A stretch of DNA of 64,000 nucleotides from Chlorophyllum brunneum (Eukaryota; Basidiomycota; Agaricomycetes; Agaricales; Agaricaceae), in assembly GCA_963576785.1 (NCBI GenBank), contig OY756146.1:2108001-2172000 (forward strand), written 5' to 3'. Made by a program: the position numbers and the translations under genes. Below, piece by piece: positions 35,901 to 46,881 of this stretch. Under the pieces are notes generated by a model. It searched no databases. It had not been told where the DNA came from and worked only from the letters and a program-made list of their open reading frames with translations. Position 1 is the first letter of the stretch; the number at the start of each line of letters is the position of its first letter.

Positions 35901-36561
35901 GATTACAACAAATCCGATCGAACTGTCCGATAAAGAGATGTTCACCTTTGGATCATCCTGCGCTGGTATTGGGATATGCGGTGCCACAGCCCCAGACTCT
36001 GGGTGTACTGTTTCTGCATCCCGCGTTTATGGGAGCTGCCGGCGGGTCTTCGTTTTCAGAGCTCTCGCTCCCCTCCGACGAAATATCACTATTTTGTCAG
36101 TCTAACGACACATAGATGACAGGCCGGAATCAGCACCTCATTATAGTCTCCTCTTGGATCCGCTTGATTAATCGTTCCAGATCATGGCGCCATTGTCGAC
36201 TTCTTTCTTAACCTCACTCTTATGTCCTTGAATTGTAGGCGTGTCGCTCGACCACGATTGAACACGCGCCAGGACTTTCTCCAATGTCCTGGAATAACTT
36301 GGTCGATAACACAGGATCCGACATCTGCAAATGGAACTCACACGATACTCTCCTCGATCGTTGCTTGAGATTTCAAGTTGACCCGCATTGCTTCCAGTGC
36401 AAGCTCCACGCTCTTCATTCCCAGTATTCTGACGTGCTGTAGGATGGATCAGTAATGATCTCTCGAATCCGGAAGCCTCAAATTACCTTGCTCGCCCCGA
36501 TACTGGTTACATTCTCACAAGACTTGACGATCTCAGACGCCAGATCACCCATGAGTGGCAT
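31348..36561 (-). CDS. Tandem kinase/pseudokinase protein (three TKL-like kinase modules)
   Basis: Inferred single gene with an N-terminal helical region, an acidic linker (DISSEGSESSENEDPPAAP) and three kinase modules in a row. The modules belong to the Agaricomycete Tyr-kinase-like group (HPNI..FYGI, CLVSPWM, GLEYLH, HGDLK, DVWAFGCVCYEV). They are joined by two in-frame introns: 34277-34330 (54 bp), which removes the TGA after module A, and 32911-32958 (48 bp, GTACAT to TTAAAG), which removes the TAA after module B. Module B has no ATG within the 40 bp after module A's stop, so a separate gene is unlikely. The start at 36561 (MPLMGDLASEIVKS) is the first clean ATG but is uncertain. Module A carries a one-base frame break near 35505-35513, unless a 38 bp intron is spliced there, which would remove the glycine loop. 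Alternative: two or three separate genes, one or more decayed. Confidence 0.6.
32959..34276 (-). other. Kinase module B (catalytic Asp lost)
   Basis: Begins directly at a splice acceptor (VPDARDILSTNRRLSEIL). The beta-3 lysine is kept in CVKVFKG and HPNIMPLYGV is normal, but the catalytic loop reads IIHGRLK, with Arg at the HRD Asp position, and DFG reads DLG in CITDLGML. DIWAFGCICYEV and the ERPTAQEI region are intact. Likely a pseudokinase. Confidence 0.75.
34331..35990 (-). other. Kinase module A (canonical motifs)
   Basis: Pre-kinase helix TLASILSTPEKRKALENLKD, glycine loop GGMFGDIHSGE, beta-3 lysine in LCLKLVRL, alpha-C Glu in AKEAIVWGQL, HPNIVPFYGI, hinge CLVSPWMDNGN, catalytic loop IIHGDLKA joined to NILVD, DFG in CIADFGSS, ASPE, and SDVWAFGCVCYE. 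All catalytic residues are present. A frame change lies between the glycine loop and beta-3. The C-terminal part ends VQAIFDEVGTL and then STFNH at the junction with module B. Confidence 0.75.
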
Positions 36562-37362
36562 CAGCAGTGCATATTCAGACCGGCGATAGTGGTACCAGGG
36601 CTTCGCTGTGCAGACATGGTGGAAACTGAAAGGAAGGGGTAGGTGTGATTCGATAACACGTGGTCACATCGAGAATCAGAACATGAATAGTATTCGCATA
36701 CAAATCCCAGAACCAGACTAGAGCAAACGGGATGCATGGAAAAGGAACAGTCGATGGGAAGGATAGAAGCGTCACCATAGGGGGGTCGCAAACCGACGTT
36801 CAAGCGTCCTTCCCGTCCATTGCGCCGTCAATCGTCTTTCTCGTCGAGTTCTCAAACGCCTCTTAGTCCACGGTCCCCTATCCATCAAAGAATGAGGTAT
36901 TGGTCTATACGGCCTTAGTCTTTCGCTTCTACGGTGGTGAATTCAGCGGTGTTTGCAGAATGATGGGAACTATCACCGTAGGCATACACCTGCCAAGTTC
37001 GCGGACACTGGTGAGGGCTGGATTCGGTTCCGGAGTCGGTGTATTGCGCGGAGATCGAATATCCCACTTCGAGATGAATTTCATATTCCTGTTGTCCGAT
37101 AGACGATCGTGATCATGATCGGAGAGATAACCCCTTTCTTCCGAGCAATCGGAAGAGATGGTTATGATCCGAGCTCGTGCAGGGGAAGTATCTCAGTGGC
37201 AGTGCTCAAGGTACTTTGCACATGCACAACACACGCTGAGCGTCAGGTCACAAAACGGTGAGTTAGCCCTCCTTGACTTAACCTCTACTAACTCTGCGAC
37301 ATATTATACAGCGATGCGTCAAATCCAGATTTTCTGGCCTTCTAAAGCTCAATATCTTTGGT

Positions 37363-37911
37363 GAATACAAACACTCACACTCTCCACTTCATCAAAAATG
37401 CTATCGAATTGACGACTCGTTATGGATGAGGGCAGCGTGTATGAGGCACTTCCCCCTAACGAGAAGTGCGTCGTGGATCAGCCGACATCGTTGTAAATGT
37501 ACGTCCAGTCATTCTGTCTAAGCGCAATTTGAAGATCGTATTGGGTGATACAAAAGCATGAATGACTCTTGTGGAAAACACACAACAAATCAAAGAACTC
37601 GATTTCTGATCAGTTCCTTCCTATTTGACGATATTTCCTCTACTTCTTCGAACAAGCGCGAAGCCACTGTCCACAAAGACTCTCCTCGGACGCCCCGCTA
37701 GATGAGTACCAAACTTGAGCAGATTCCGTTTCAACGGGATGATAGTCGATGAAATTCGATAAATAAAAGTGTGCAGTACGCGGCTCAAATCCCTTGAGGA
37801 ATTCATTGAAGTTGCCTTTAGCAAGCAGAAAACCTCAAATGCAGCCACACGAAGAAGCGTTGTGTTCTGACCGGGAGCAGTGACTTTCGGCCGTGGTATC
37901 AGTTTTTGAAA

Positions 37912-37942
<31 letters not shown>

Positions 37943-37968
37943 CAAAAAATCCAACGCACCAATGTCAC
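37363..37968 (-). pseudogene. Relic of the tandem kinase gene (helical part and C-terminal end only)
   Basis: A minus-strand reading at about 37.38-37.43 kb gives RQFDSIFDEVESV, matching VQAIFDEVGTL at the end of kinase module A. Just upstream (37.62-37.86 kb) is a helical frame, TLLRVAAFEVFCLLKATSMN and IISSTIIPLKR-like sequence, resembling in pattern the N-terminal helices of the kinase gene. No kinase core lies between them. Similarity is short, so this is tentative. Confidence 0.35.
37908..37950 (+). repeat. (CAAAA)n simple repeat
   Basis: A-rich tract of CAAAA/CAAAAA units. It could be a simple microsatellite or the decayed tail of a retroposed sequence; no flanking duplication was found by eye. 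Confidence 0.7.
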
Positions 37969-39464
37969 GTAAGATTCGCCTACTCTGTATCGGGGTCACA
38001 ATTTTCATCTCTGGGCAGATATCTTTAGCTGATTGACTCACCTCTCTTCCCGGATCTGCAGCCCGATATCGCTCTTCCCCTTTATCTCGCGGCTCCTCCC
38101 ATTGTTCGCGACCTCTGAATGTGTGGTCTCCTTTCCGTCTCCCCTGGGCCTTCCTTCGGTCTTCAGGCTGTTCCACCAGTCAAAAATCCTGCACGATATT
38201 TGCGGACCCGAACCATCATTCATACATCCGCTGTCGTTGAGGTGATTTCCTGACACCACGCGCACGCTTGTCGGTAAAATAGTCCTCGTCGCCGTCATGC
38301 TGACGTTCGATAGGAATGCGTTACCGCATACCTTGTGACCGGGACAAGTGCCCACAAAAATAGCTGGTGTTACGTTGATGGTTTGGAGCGGTGGTAGCAC
38401 TTCTTTTATTTCCGCGCAGAATCCTAACGATGCGGACCTAAGAATTCATAATATTTGTGTTCTTACACTAGACCGCTTTTTGGATCACCTCTAAACCCTG
38501 GTGTGACGGTTCGCAAATTCACGAATATCGATATTGACACGAGAAATTTTTGAGCCTCTGGAAGGTTTGGCGTCTTACACGTTCTCAGTACTAGCGATGA
38601 TGACGGAAATACAGGGTCTACTTTTACTACGACCGTATTGGAGCAATGTTGCTTCAGTGATCTAACGTATCACCTCGGAGCAGTCCCCGGTTTGAAGGGG
38701 GAGCCCAACGCACCGCGGCTTGAAACTCACCTTCATTCCCCACCGTAAGTACGAACGATTTACAAACAATTCCATCCCCATCTTCATCCTCATCACAATC
38801 TTTTCTTTTTCCCGTTCGCTACATCGCCTGTCAGTAATTAGTCAATTCACCCAGTTCTATAAATTACATACCTTCAGACCCGTCGTTTTTCATTCTCACC
38901 CACGGTATATCATTTAACATCATCTCGTTCTCACTTCGGCGGCGTAGCATCTGAAAACGGATATTAATATCGATGTACTGTGAAACTTCCATCTGGCATT
39001 ATGGTAATCCGCAGCGATACCATTGACAAGATTGTCCTCATGGCTGTAACAATGTTCCGCCGACACACTATTGCCACTCTGAGTTACGTTATTTTCCAGA
39101 GTGGATTCAACGGAAGGTGGAGGGGTAATTTTCAACGTTCCCTGTGATAGGTACAAGATCCTCACTAGCTAGGATAGCGTCCACTCAATCAATGAATACC
39201 TTTCTAATTATTCAGTAGCTCGGATTTATACTCGGAGATGCGTTTATATGTTTATCCTTTGCTCGAGCAGGAAAAACGCGAAATACCCGCCGCAGAGTCC
39301 GTCATCACGATCTGCCATCGTTTTAACCCCTGTTCTGAGAATTTAACTACTGTACAATCACTCTATGGGGTAGATCGCCCCAAGTCCTAGCTTCCAGGAT
39401 AAGTTTAATAGATAAATTCCTTAACGAGTCACAATATGATAATATATAGTTCAGATGCATTCCG

Positions 39465-40762
39465 CTATCTGTTCCGCAACCGTTTCTCTGAACGCTCTCC
39501 GGAAACCACGATCCGGTACTCTGTAGAACTTTCCAAAGAAATAACCACCTTGGTAATCGTTGGGATCACCATGTCTTCCTCAATGACATTCAAATGATCT
39601 TCCAACTCTCCCTCAGGTCGCTTCCGTTTTCCAAGACCCTATCGGAGATTTACACTCACTTCATTCAAATGTAATCTGAAATACGTACCTTCAGGTCTAC
39701 CACCATCTCAAACTGGAATTCATTACTCTTGTCACCCACTCTGCTATAACCACCACTACTAGTAAGATCTCCAGTCTCGACTCGTTCCTCCTTAACTGAC
39801 GGCCTCTCTGGTGATGTATGTTGTCGTTGCCTTTCTCCGTTCACCGAAACATTCCCAGTTAATGAACCTGATATAACAGTTTCCGAGTCCGAAACGTCCT
39901 GCTTGAGCGATTGGCTTTCCCAGACCCGTTCAAGGACAGCCAAAAACCCTGCCCTTCGCTCGTGTTCCTCCCTGTCATCAGGTGGTGGTGGTGGTGGATC
40001 TACAGTGTGCATCTCCCCAGATGATCCCTCTGTTCTCAATCCAGTCAGCTCCCTCTCACATTCTCTCAATCGCGTCATCTCATCTGCCTTTTTCTGTTTC
40101 TTCGTCTTCTGCCCTCCATTCAATTTGATCATCTCTCGCTTTTCCTTCTTTCTCGCTTTACGTTCCTTTTTAGTGAGGTTTTCGGTCGGCTGTTGTTCTA
40201 CCCTCTGTTGCACTACTACTTTCGGTTGCAGAAACTCCTGCTGTTCTTCAAGTCTCCGTTTCTCCTGTCTTATTTTCCTTTCATGCTGCACCGCTTCCCA
40301 AAAGCTGCTGAAACGAGCGGTCCATCCCGGAGTATCACCCCTTGCTTGGGTGCTTCCACCTTCATCCAAAACTACATCCTGCTCTACTTCTTCGACCTTG
40401 GGCTCCACCCCCATCACGACTGTCTCCCCTGGTTCCTGAGGTTCCTCGTCCTCATCTTCCCATTTTCCTTTTCCTTCGTTTCTATAACCATCCTCCGGTT
40501 GGACTTTGGAAAGGCCAGCATCCCAGGTACCTTCTTTGGCCACCTCATCTCCCTTATCATAAACCCCGTCATGAATACACTCAGCTTCAACACTAATCTC
40601 ATCCTGTGCGGTCCCGTCCACTACATTCATCGTTTCCTGGATACCCATCGGCATAGTATCATCCTGGGATACAACTTGCATGGGTAAATCCATCGATATA
40701 ATGAAAAGGAGTGCGAAACCCGACAACGAAACGACTGTGTGACCAGCACCCGTGATAGTCAT
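39465..40762 (-). CDS. Hypothetical acidic/basic low-complexity protein, paralogue 1
   Basis: Two exons joined at the intron near 39.64-39.69 kb (FQFEMVVDLK joined to GLGKRKRPEGELEDH), ending TEYRIVVSGERSEKRLRNR with TAG at 39465. Order of regions: short hydrophobic start (TVVSLSGFALLFIISMDLPM), a Glu/Asp-rich stretch (WEDEDEEPQEPGE), a Gln/Glu coiled-coil stretch, a strongly basic block LTKKERKARKKEKREM that could be a nuclear signal, a poly-Pro run, AVLERVWESQSLKQDVSDSE, and the conserved C-terminal FEMVVDLK/VVISLESS part. About 420 residues. No known domain recognised. Clearly paralogous to the gene at 42133-43668 through most of its length. Confidence 0.7.
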
Positions 40763-41195
40763 AGCCCCGAAATCGTGTTTCTCCCACAGTGGCTATAATA
40801 ATAGATCAGGAATAACGTAAACATAATTTATGTTCAGTGTTTAAAAATACAAAGGTCATTAACATGTGGAGAAACTGATGGAAGTTGAGCCACGATATTA
40901 CAACTCAATGCACAACATTTCCGCTTCTACTCCAGAATCAAGTTTACTGATCAGGTATCCTCATATTCACCTAAAACGTTCATGGTCCATCAATATACAC
41001 TGAGTATCTCTGATCATGAAGCAAGGAAAACGTATAGCCAAATTACGATATACGCTTAACATTTAATGACCAAAATATCGGTAGCGAATGCGGTTACTGT
41101 GGTCAGTCCCTACGTGGACGGTACCTGGGCGCGAAGCTTCGACAGCAGCAATTGGATCGAACAAGCGAGGAGGGGAAGTGCTACGTTGTTTGCCC

Positions 41196-41832
41196 TTATT
41201 CTGCTTTACATTTTGTCCCCCTTGATGAATAGTATATACTAGGAACCACTACCGTCTCCGAATGGAGGCCATCCGGATGTACTTCGCGTATAAAGGCCAG
41301 GTCATTAGTGTATGATTGAGCTTTCAGGCGAACCCAGGAGCCCGACAAGGGACGAACGGTGGCCAATGGCGATTTAGATAACTCATCTGCAAATGTCACT
41401 ACCCGAGTCTCCCACCATTCCTCTACAAATGGCGACGGCTTCGGACCATAGGAAGGCTTCTACATATATCCTCCCAGGTATACCATACGACGTAAATGCA
41501 CTTCTAGGCGGATTATGGTGTACGTACAATCCCTCTTTTACACGCTGGAGGATACGGGTGGCGGTGGTATGTTCAGTCCCAACCTTGCGAACCATCTGAT
41601 GAGTATAGTGCGTACCGTCATCTTCATCATCCTCAAGATCTTCTTCATCCCCCGATCCTTCTTCTTCACCTTCAATATCGGGGAAAGAGTTAGAAGGTCC
41701 TTCCTCTCGATTATTAGACAACCTCGCCCGTTTTCTCGCTTGATGATCCTCAAAAAATGAATTTGTGTGAATGTTAATACACCTTGTATCTCCATTCCCA
41801 CCCAAATTAAATACCTGGACACCATCCAACAC
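41196..41832 (-). pseudogene. Spt5-like NGN/KOW fragment, frame disrupted
   Basis: Spt5 is a transcription elongation factor; Agaricomycetes carry many short Spt5-like genes. The first part holds an acidic stretch (EGEEEGSGDEEDLEDDEDDG) and then PGRIYVEAFLWSEAVAICRG, which is NGN-like. The second part (SGSWVRLKAQSYTNDLAFIR then VVVPSIYY) is KOW-like. The two parts are in different frames and overlap at 41383-41399 with no room for a normal intron, and the second half of the NGN domain is missing. A stop follows shortly after VVVPSIYY. It lies between the two paralogous genes on either side. Probably a decayed Spt5-like gene. Confidence 0.55.
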
Positions 41833-42132
41833 TACACTTTGAACTGAATGCTAGTATTTCGAGAATGTCAGTTATCATCGATACGCGCCGAACCGAGTTT
41901 TTCACCTGAGCACTACTCGCCGTTAGACTTCGAGTCTATTTTAGTATTTTATCAGATGGATCAGCAAGCCAGCGAATACCGGAGTCATCGCAGCCATAGT
42001 AAACCGGTAATCAAAATTTTCACTGTCTACTACACGTCACGAAAGGTTAAAAGAAAGAGAAACGGAATCGTAGAACGTTAATTAGCAGAACCATAGCCTT
42101 AGGGCAGGTTCTTCGAAGTCACATGAAATAAA

Positions 42133-43668
42133 TTACATTTCAATCATTTCTTCCGCCCGCGACCGTTTCTCTGGACGTTCACCAGAAACCACAATCCGGT
42201 ATTCTGCAGAACTCTCCAAAGAAATAGCCACCTTTGTAATCGTCGGAATTTCCATATCTTCCTCAGTCAAATTTTTGGGGTCTTCCAACTCTCCATCATC
42301 GAGTCGTTTCCGTTTTCCAAGCCCCTATCGCAGATATACACTTACTTCATATGAGTACAAATCCGAAATACGTACCTTCAGGTCTACCACCATTTCAAAT
42401 TGGAATTCATTACTCTTGTTACCCACTCTACTATAAAAACCCCCGACAGTAAGTTCTCCTGGTTCCTCCTTAACCGTGGGTCTCTCTGGAGCAGTAAGTC
42501 GTTGTCGCCCTTCTTCGTTTACCGACCCATTCCCAATCAGCGAACCTGATATAATAGTTTCCGGGTTCGAAACGCCCTGCTTGAGCGTTTGGCTTTCCCA
42601 AACCCGCTCAAGCACAGCCGAAATCCCAACCCTCTGTTCCCTATCACCAGGTGGTGGTGGTGGTAGTGGCCGTAACGGTGGATCCACAATCCGCATCCGC
42701 CCAGCTGATCTCTCCGCTCTCAATCTAATCAACTCCCTCTCACATTCTCTCAACCGCGCCATCTCAACCTCCCTTCTCTGTCCCTTCGTCATCTTTCCTC
42801 CATTCGTCTTCTTCCCTCCATTCACCTTCTTCCCTCCATTCAATTTAGCCATCTCTCGTTTTTCCTTCTTCCTCGCTTTACGTTCCCTTTTCGTAAGCTT
42901 TTTATTCGGCTGTTGTTTCACCTTCCCCTGTTTAACTCCTTTTTTCGTTTGCGGAGCCTTCTGTTGTCCTTCAGGTTTCTGTTTTTCTTCTTCTTCAGGT
43001 TCTCGTTGCATTTTAACTTGATTCCGTATCTCTGCTCTCCGCTCCCTCTCCTCTCGTTGCTTTTCCACCCGCGCTTCTTCCTGCTTTTTCTTCCTCTCGT
43101 ATTGCATCACTTCCCAGAAGGTACTGAAACCAGCGGTAGGCTCCGTCACTGGAGGAGCATCACAAGTCCTCCTGCTTTCTTCCAGTATTACATCCAGATC
43201 CATTTCTTCGATCACGGGCTCCACCGCCGTCAACGCTGCCTTTCGCAGTTCCGGAGGCTCCTCGTCGTCCTCATCTTCCCATTCCCCTTCCTCTTTTTCA
43301 TTCCCATCCTCCTTTTCATTCCCGGGCAAGCCGTCATCCAAGGCACCTTCTTCGGCGTCCTCAGTCCCCTTATCATGACCTCCATCACGGTTCCACTTAC
43401 CTTCAACACTAATCTCGCCCTGTGCGACCCCACCCACCATCCCATCCTGCAATAAAATTCGCATAGGCAAGTCCATCAGTACCAATGAGAGTAAGGAAGG
43501 CGACTGTGTGACCGGTACCGGATTGATAGTCACAGCCCCGAGTTCATGCTTCGGCTCTTCCGCGGCGATTACAGTAATAGCAATGGCCATATAAATAACG
43601 TTAACAATAGAGTTGGAGCAGGAATCCGAGCTAGAATATGATGGGCGCCCATGAAAAACTACAGGCAC
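42133..43668 (-). CDS. Hypothetical acidic/basic low-complexity protein, paralogue 2
   Basis: Same architecture as the gene at 39465-40762: hydrophobic start with MDLPM, acidic EWEDEDDEEPPE, FWEVMQYERKKKQEE coiled coil, LTKRERKARKKEKREM basic block, poly-Pro run, AVLERVWESQTLKQGVSNPE, and FQFEMVVDLK spliced at about 42.33-42.37 kb to GLGKRKRLDDGELED, ending SAEYRIVVSGERPEKRSRAE then EMIEM. It has extra NGGKK repeats (VNGGKKTNGGKM), in phase with a 24-27 bp repeat at 42.79-42.84 kb, that the sister gene lacks. The start is uncertain: ATG at 43668 or a downstream ATG near 43.59 kb. Function unknown. Confidence 0.7.
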
Positions 43669-43689
43669 AACGAATCCATTTCATCCTTG

Positions 43690-46600
43690 CTATGACTCCT
43701 CGTCATCCCCATTCGGACTTTCACCCTCATCTTCACCTTCACCTACGTCACCCACCTCGCCAAGCTCTCTTTCAGGCTCCCCACCACCCCCATCCAAAAT
43801 TAGCCCTAAAACGCTCCTCTCCTCTCCCGGTACTACATCATCCCGTTCCACCACTGATTCCGATTCCGACTCCAACTCTAGTCCTGGCTCTGGCTCTGGC
43901 TGCTGTGGTAGTACCGAAATCTTTTCCTCCTTCACGTCCCCACCTCCATCTTCACTCCCAGTCCTACTCACAATTTTCTCAACAACTTCCTCAACCACAT
44001 ACGCCAATTTTTCATCTACCATTTCCTCTTCCTTTGGTACTACTCCATCTTCATCTTCACCTTCAGAATCAGGTTCTTCGATGACGTATCCCGCATCTCT
44101 AAGGATCGGCCAAGAAGATTCACGGACCTACCAATGTCTTGAGTGTGTATATTTATATAAAAGTAGAGAGAAGGACATACAGCTAAATTCTCAGCTGCAC
44201 TTAAATTTTTGAGAATCAAGTTCTCATACGAGGTGTGTAATGTTCTTCGGAAATATCGCGTGAAGAATGTGTTGAGCGACGTGAGTGGCCATTGATCTGG
44301 TACGAGTGTCACGACCTGTCATAAAAGTTCAGCGTCAAAGAGAAAAGAAAAAAGTGGACAAAGTGAACGTACGTCGACAACGTCCAAATTGACACCTTGG
44401 GAATCCAACAATCTTGTTGCATGTTCCATCTCAAACGCCCTTTTTAAAAAAAGGCATCATCGTTAAAACAATTCCCTCAACCAGGAGAAGGAAGGACGTA
44501 CGCATTACGCATATAAACCCCCATCAAATCCGTGAATAAAGCCTTCTTCACATCCTCTTTTACACTTTTCTGCCTCACCACAGCCACCGGTGCCCCATCT
44601 CCCATTGTTACCTTTACGCCACGTTTAGGTTGTGGTGGAAGTTCGAACAACCCGAAATACCATTCCCTCAATCCCAACTCTGATGATGCTGAACGAGTAG
44701 GAGGACTACTACTAGTCGTGCTTTCGGCAATGCTTAAAGCAAGTTTCGCGGGAACGACTTCTCCACCAAGTGTACAATACGTTTCTGCGGAGGATGAATC
44801 TCGGAGGTCGTGTACGAGTGCTGAAAGTGCCAGCGCGTGATTTTCAAGCTGATGGTAATCGAAAAATTAACACTCGAGGATTATACCGGGAAAAGTAAAT
44901 AATATACCTTGCCGTCTAGAATGGCAGATTCGAGAGCAAGGACGTTCACTCCTTTACCCTTACCTTTACCTTTTTCACCCTCAATTACTTCTTCGCTCCT
45001 CGTCGCACTGTTCCCGGCACGTAACCGCTCTTTCACAACCTTAGCATCGTACACACCGCTCCCCGAGAGCATGAATACAGCTTTTAGCCTCAAGCGTTTT
45101 GATATCGAGTCAGGCGTTGTTGAAGCGAAATATGAAAAGAAAGGTTGTGGGAATTGAGATTGAGATCGATGACGACTGAGGAGAGGGGGAGGAGATGGGA
45201 GTTGTAGTTGAGGAGAGAATGGTTGATGCTGTTCGGTTGATGAGGACGTGGGTTGTTGTGAAGAGTTAGAGGGACGTGGTGAAGCGTATGACGAGGCTAT
45301 ACACAAGAGGTAAGAAGAAGATTGGACAGATGAGTGCATGGGGTACCTTTTGCCCGCCAGAGTTTTTCTGTTGATTCTTCCTGTAGGCAATGTAGGAGGT
45401 CGTCAACGCATGAGAGTGCTAGTCGGGTATGTAGGTCGGGAGACTAGTGTGTGCATGGTCAATATCGAGCCAAGGAAAGAAGGTGTGGAAGCGTACCATG
45501 TTTCGTTTTGTCAGGACGAGGTACTCGAGGAACCGTCTACCAGCATCTGCATTCGCATCGGTGATTTGTTCGAGGAGCGCAAGGTCATCTTTAGAGCGAT
45601 CTTTGTCTCTTCGTTTTGGTAATTCTGATGGAATGAGAAGCTGTATTTCCTTCAGGACGTATCCGTAGCTTGGGTAAAGGGACATACCTTCATGCCACGA
45701 TCCACGCCGCCCCTTCTGAGCATCCATAGACCCCACTTGATCTGTTGTTTCCTGTCCCTGTCCTTTCTCGATTCCAACAACGCTACAATGTTTTCTAGTG
45801 GATCCTGAATGTCAGGATTTGAGTATATGCCTTCAACGCAGCCGGAGTAAAGTTCAAGTAGTTTCTCTTCCTCTCCGCGTTGTTGGTATAGATTGGCAAG
45901 TGGTGAAAGAAGGCCGAGTGTTTGTAGGGAAGGTTCGATTTCGGACAATACGGCCTCGTTCGGTTCGGATAATAACGTCCGTAGATCCTGGTGTCTGCCA
46001 AAATGGGCATAAAGTTTTCCTAGCACCGTATCTACAACCTTGAAAGTACCGTTAATGTTTTGACAAAATGAGAACAACAAATAAGGCACTCGGACAACTT
46101 CACTTCTGACGTCTTCCCTCCTCTTCTCAACCTTGGCCCGCGTCCTCGATTTTTCTAGAAATACAAGTAGCATTTCTCTTGCAGCATCGCCCAAGACGCG
46201 TCTGAGTTCAACAGCAGCAGGTGCTTCGCGTATATTAGGTTGGAGGTGTGGAGAATAATTCCTGACTAGGTTCATTGCGACTGTTAGTTCCAGTTTGCAT
46301 GGAACATGGTATAGACGCAAGGGGAGTTGATAAGTCGTTTGTCGGAGGGCATGATATTTTTACGTGGGGTGGGGGGATATAGGTGGGCGAAGGAAGAGAG
46401 GAATAGAGACTTACCCAGGTCGTCGATGGTTTTATCTGTTGGCATACGTTCTGCCACGCCGGCGTATACATATACTTGGTCTGTGTCCGAAAAGAGCCCT
46501 CCGCGCAAGTCTGGGTAATAGCTGACGAGTACCCTGGGGTCCAGCGCGCCATTAAACAGATTCCTGCCTGCGTCTTCGAAGAGAGTCTCCGAGAAGCACT

Positions 46601-46881
46601 TGAATCCAATGACCTGGTAGACATACTCCAGTTCCTCGGCCTACAATTATCACAGTGTTCAACACACGTCATTGACTGCGGATACAGCACCATACCTCGT
46701 CTGGATCAACAGTCAGGTTCCCTTCGAGCTTTCGTCTGCGCTGGCCGACGAGCAGAGCAGCGTCGTCGATACGATGGGTATCCAGAAGAGCATCGACCTG
46801 GTCTCTGAGTGTCGAGGGGATGAGGGCGGCTAGAGCATTGTCGTGGAGGATGAGGAGGGAAGAGCGGGGAAAGGCGTGCAT
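43690..46881 (-). CDS. Vps3/TGFBRAP1-like CORVET subunit lacking the N-terminal CNH domain
   Basis: Vps3 tethers Rab5-type endosomes as part of CORVET. The protein begins MHAFPRSSLLILHDNALAAL at 46881, a sequence that in family members follows the CNH propeller. Next come the alpha-solenoid blocks: DQVDALLDTHRIDDAALLVG, LFNGALDPRVLVSYYPDLRG, LYAHFGRHQDLRTLLSEPNE, LANLYQQRGEEEKLLELYSG, then DLMGVYMRNAFEMEHATRLL and the Vps39/TGF-beta-receptor-associated domain VTLVPDQWPLTSLNTFFTRY with YENLILKNLSAAENL. It ends in a very acidic tail with TAG at 43690. In-frame stops upstream of the ATG and a divergent gene 81 bp away leave no room for a propeller. Most introns are short and in frame. Either a truncated gene or one that works without CNH. 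Confidence 0.75.

Larger units (their letters stand above)
36562..39464. other. Intergenic, holding a kinase-gene relic
   Basis: 2.9 kb without an intact gene. Contains the relic at about 37.36-37.97 kb, a CAAAA repeat at 37908-37950 and otherwise unstructured sequence. Minus-strand frames at 38.04-38.40 kb are charged but match nothing I know. Confidence 0.45.

Noticed and set aside
37908..37950. CAAAA tract as a retrotransposon tail
   Set aside because: No reverse-transcriptase-like sequence or flanking duplication nearby; listed only as a simple repeat.
38038..38400. 120-codon minus-strand frame near 38.2 kb
   Set aside because: Charged, low-similarity frame overlapping other frames; no domain or clear splice connection.
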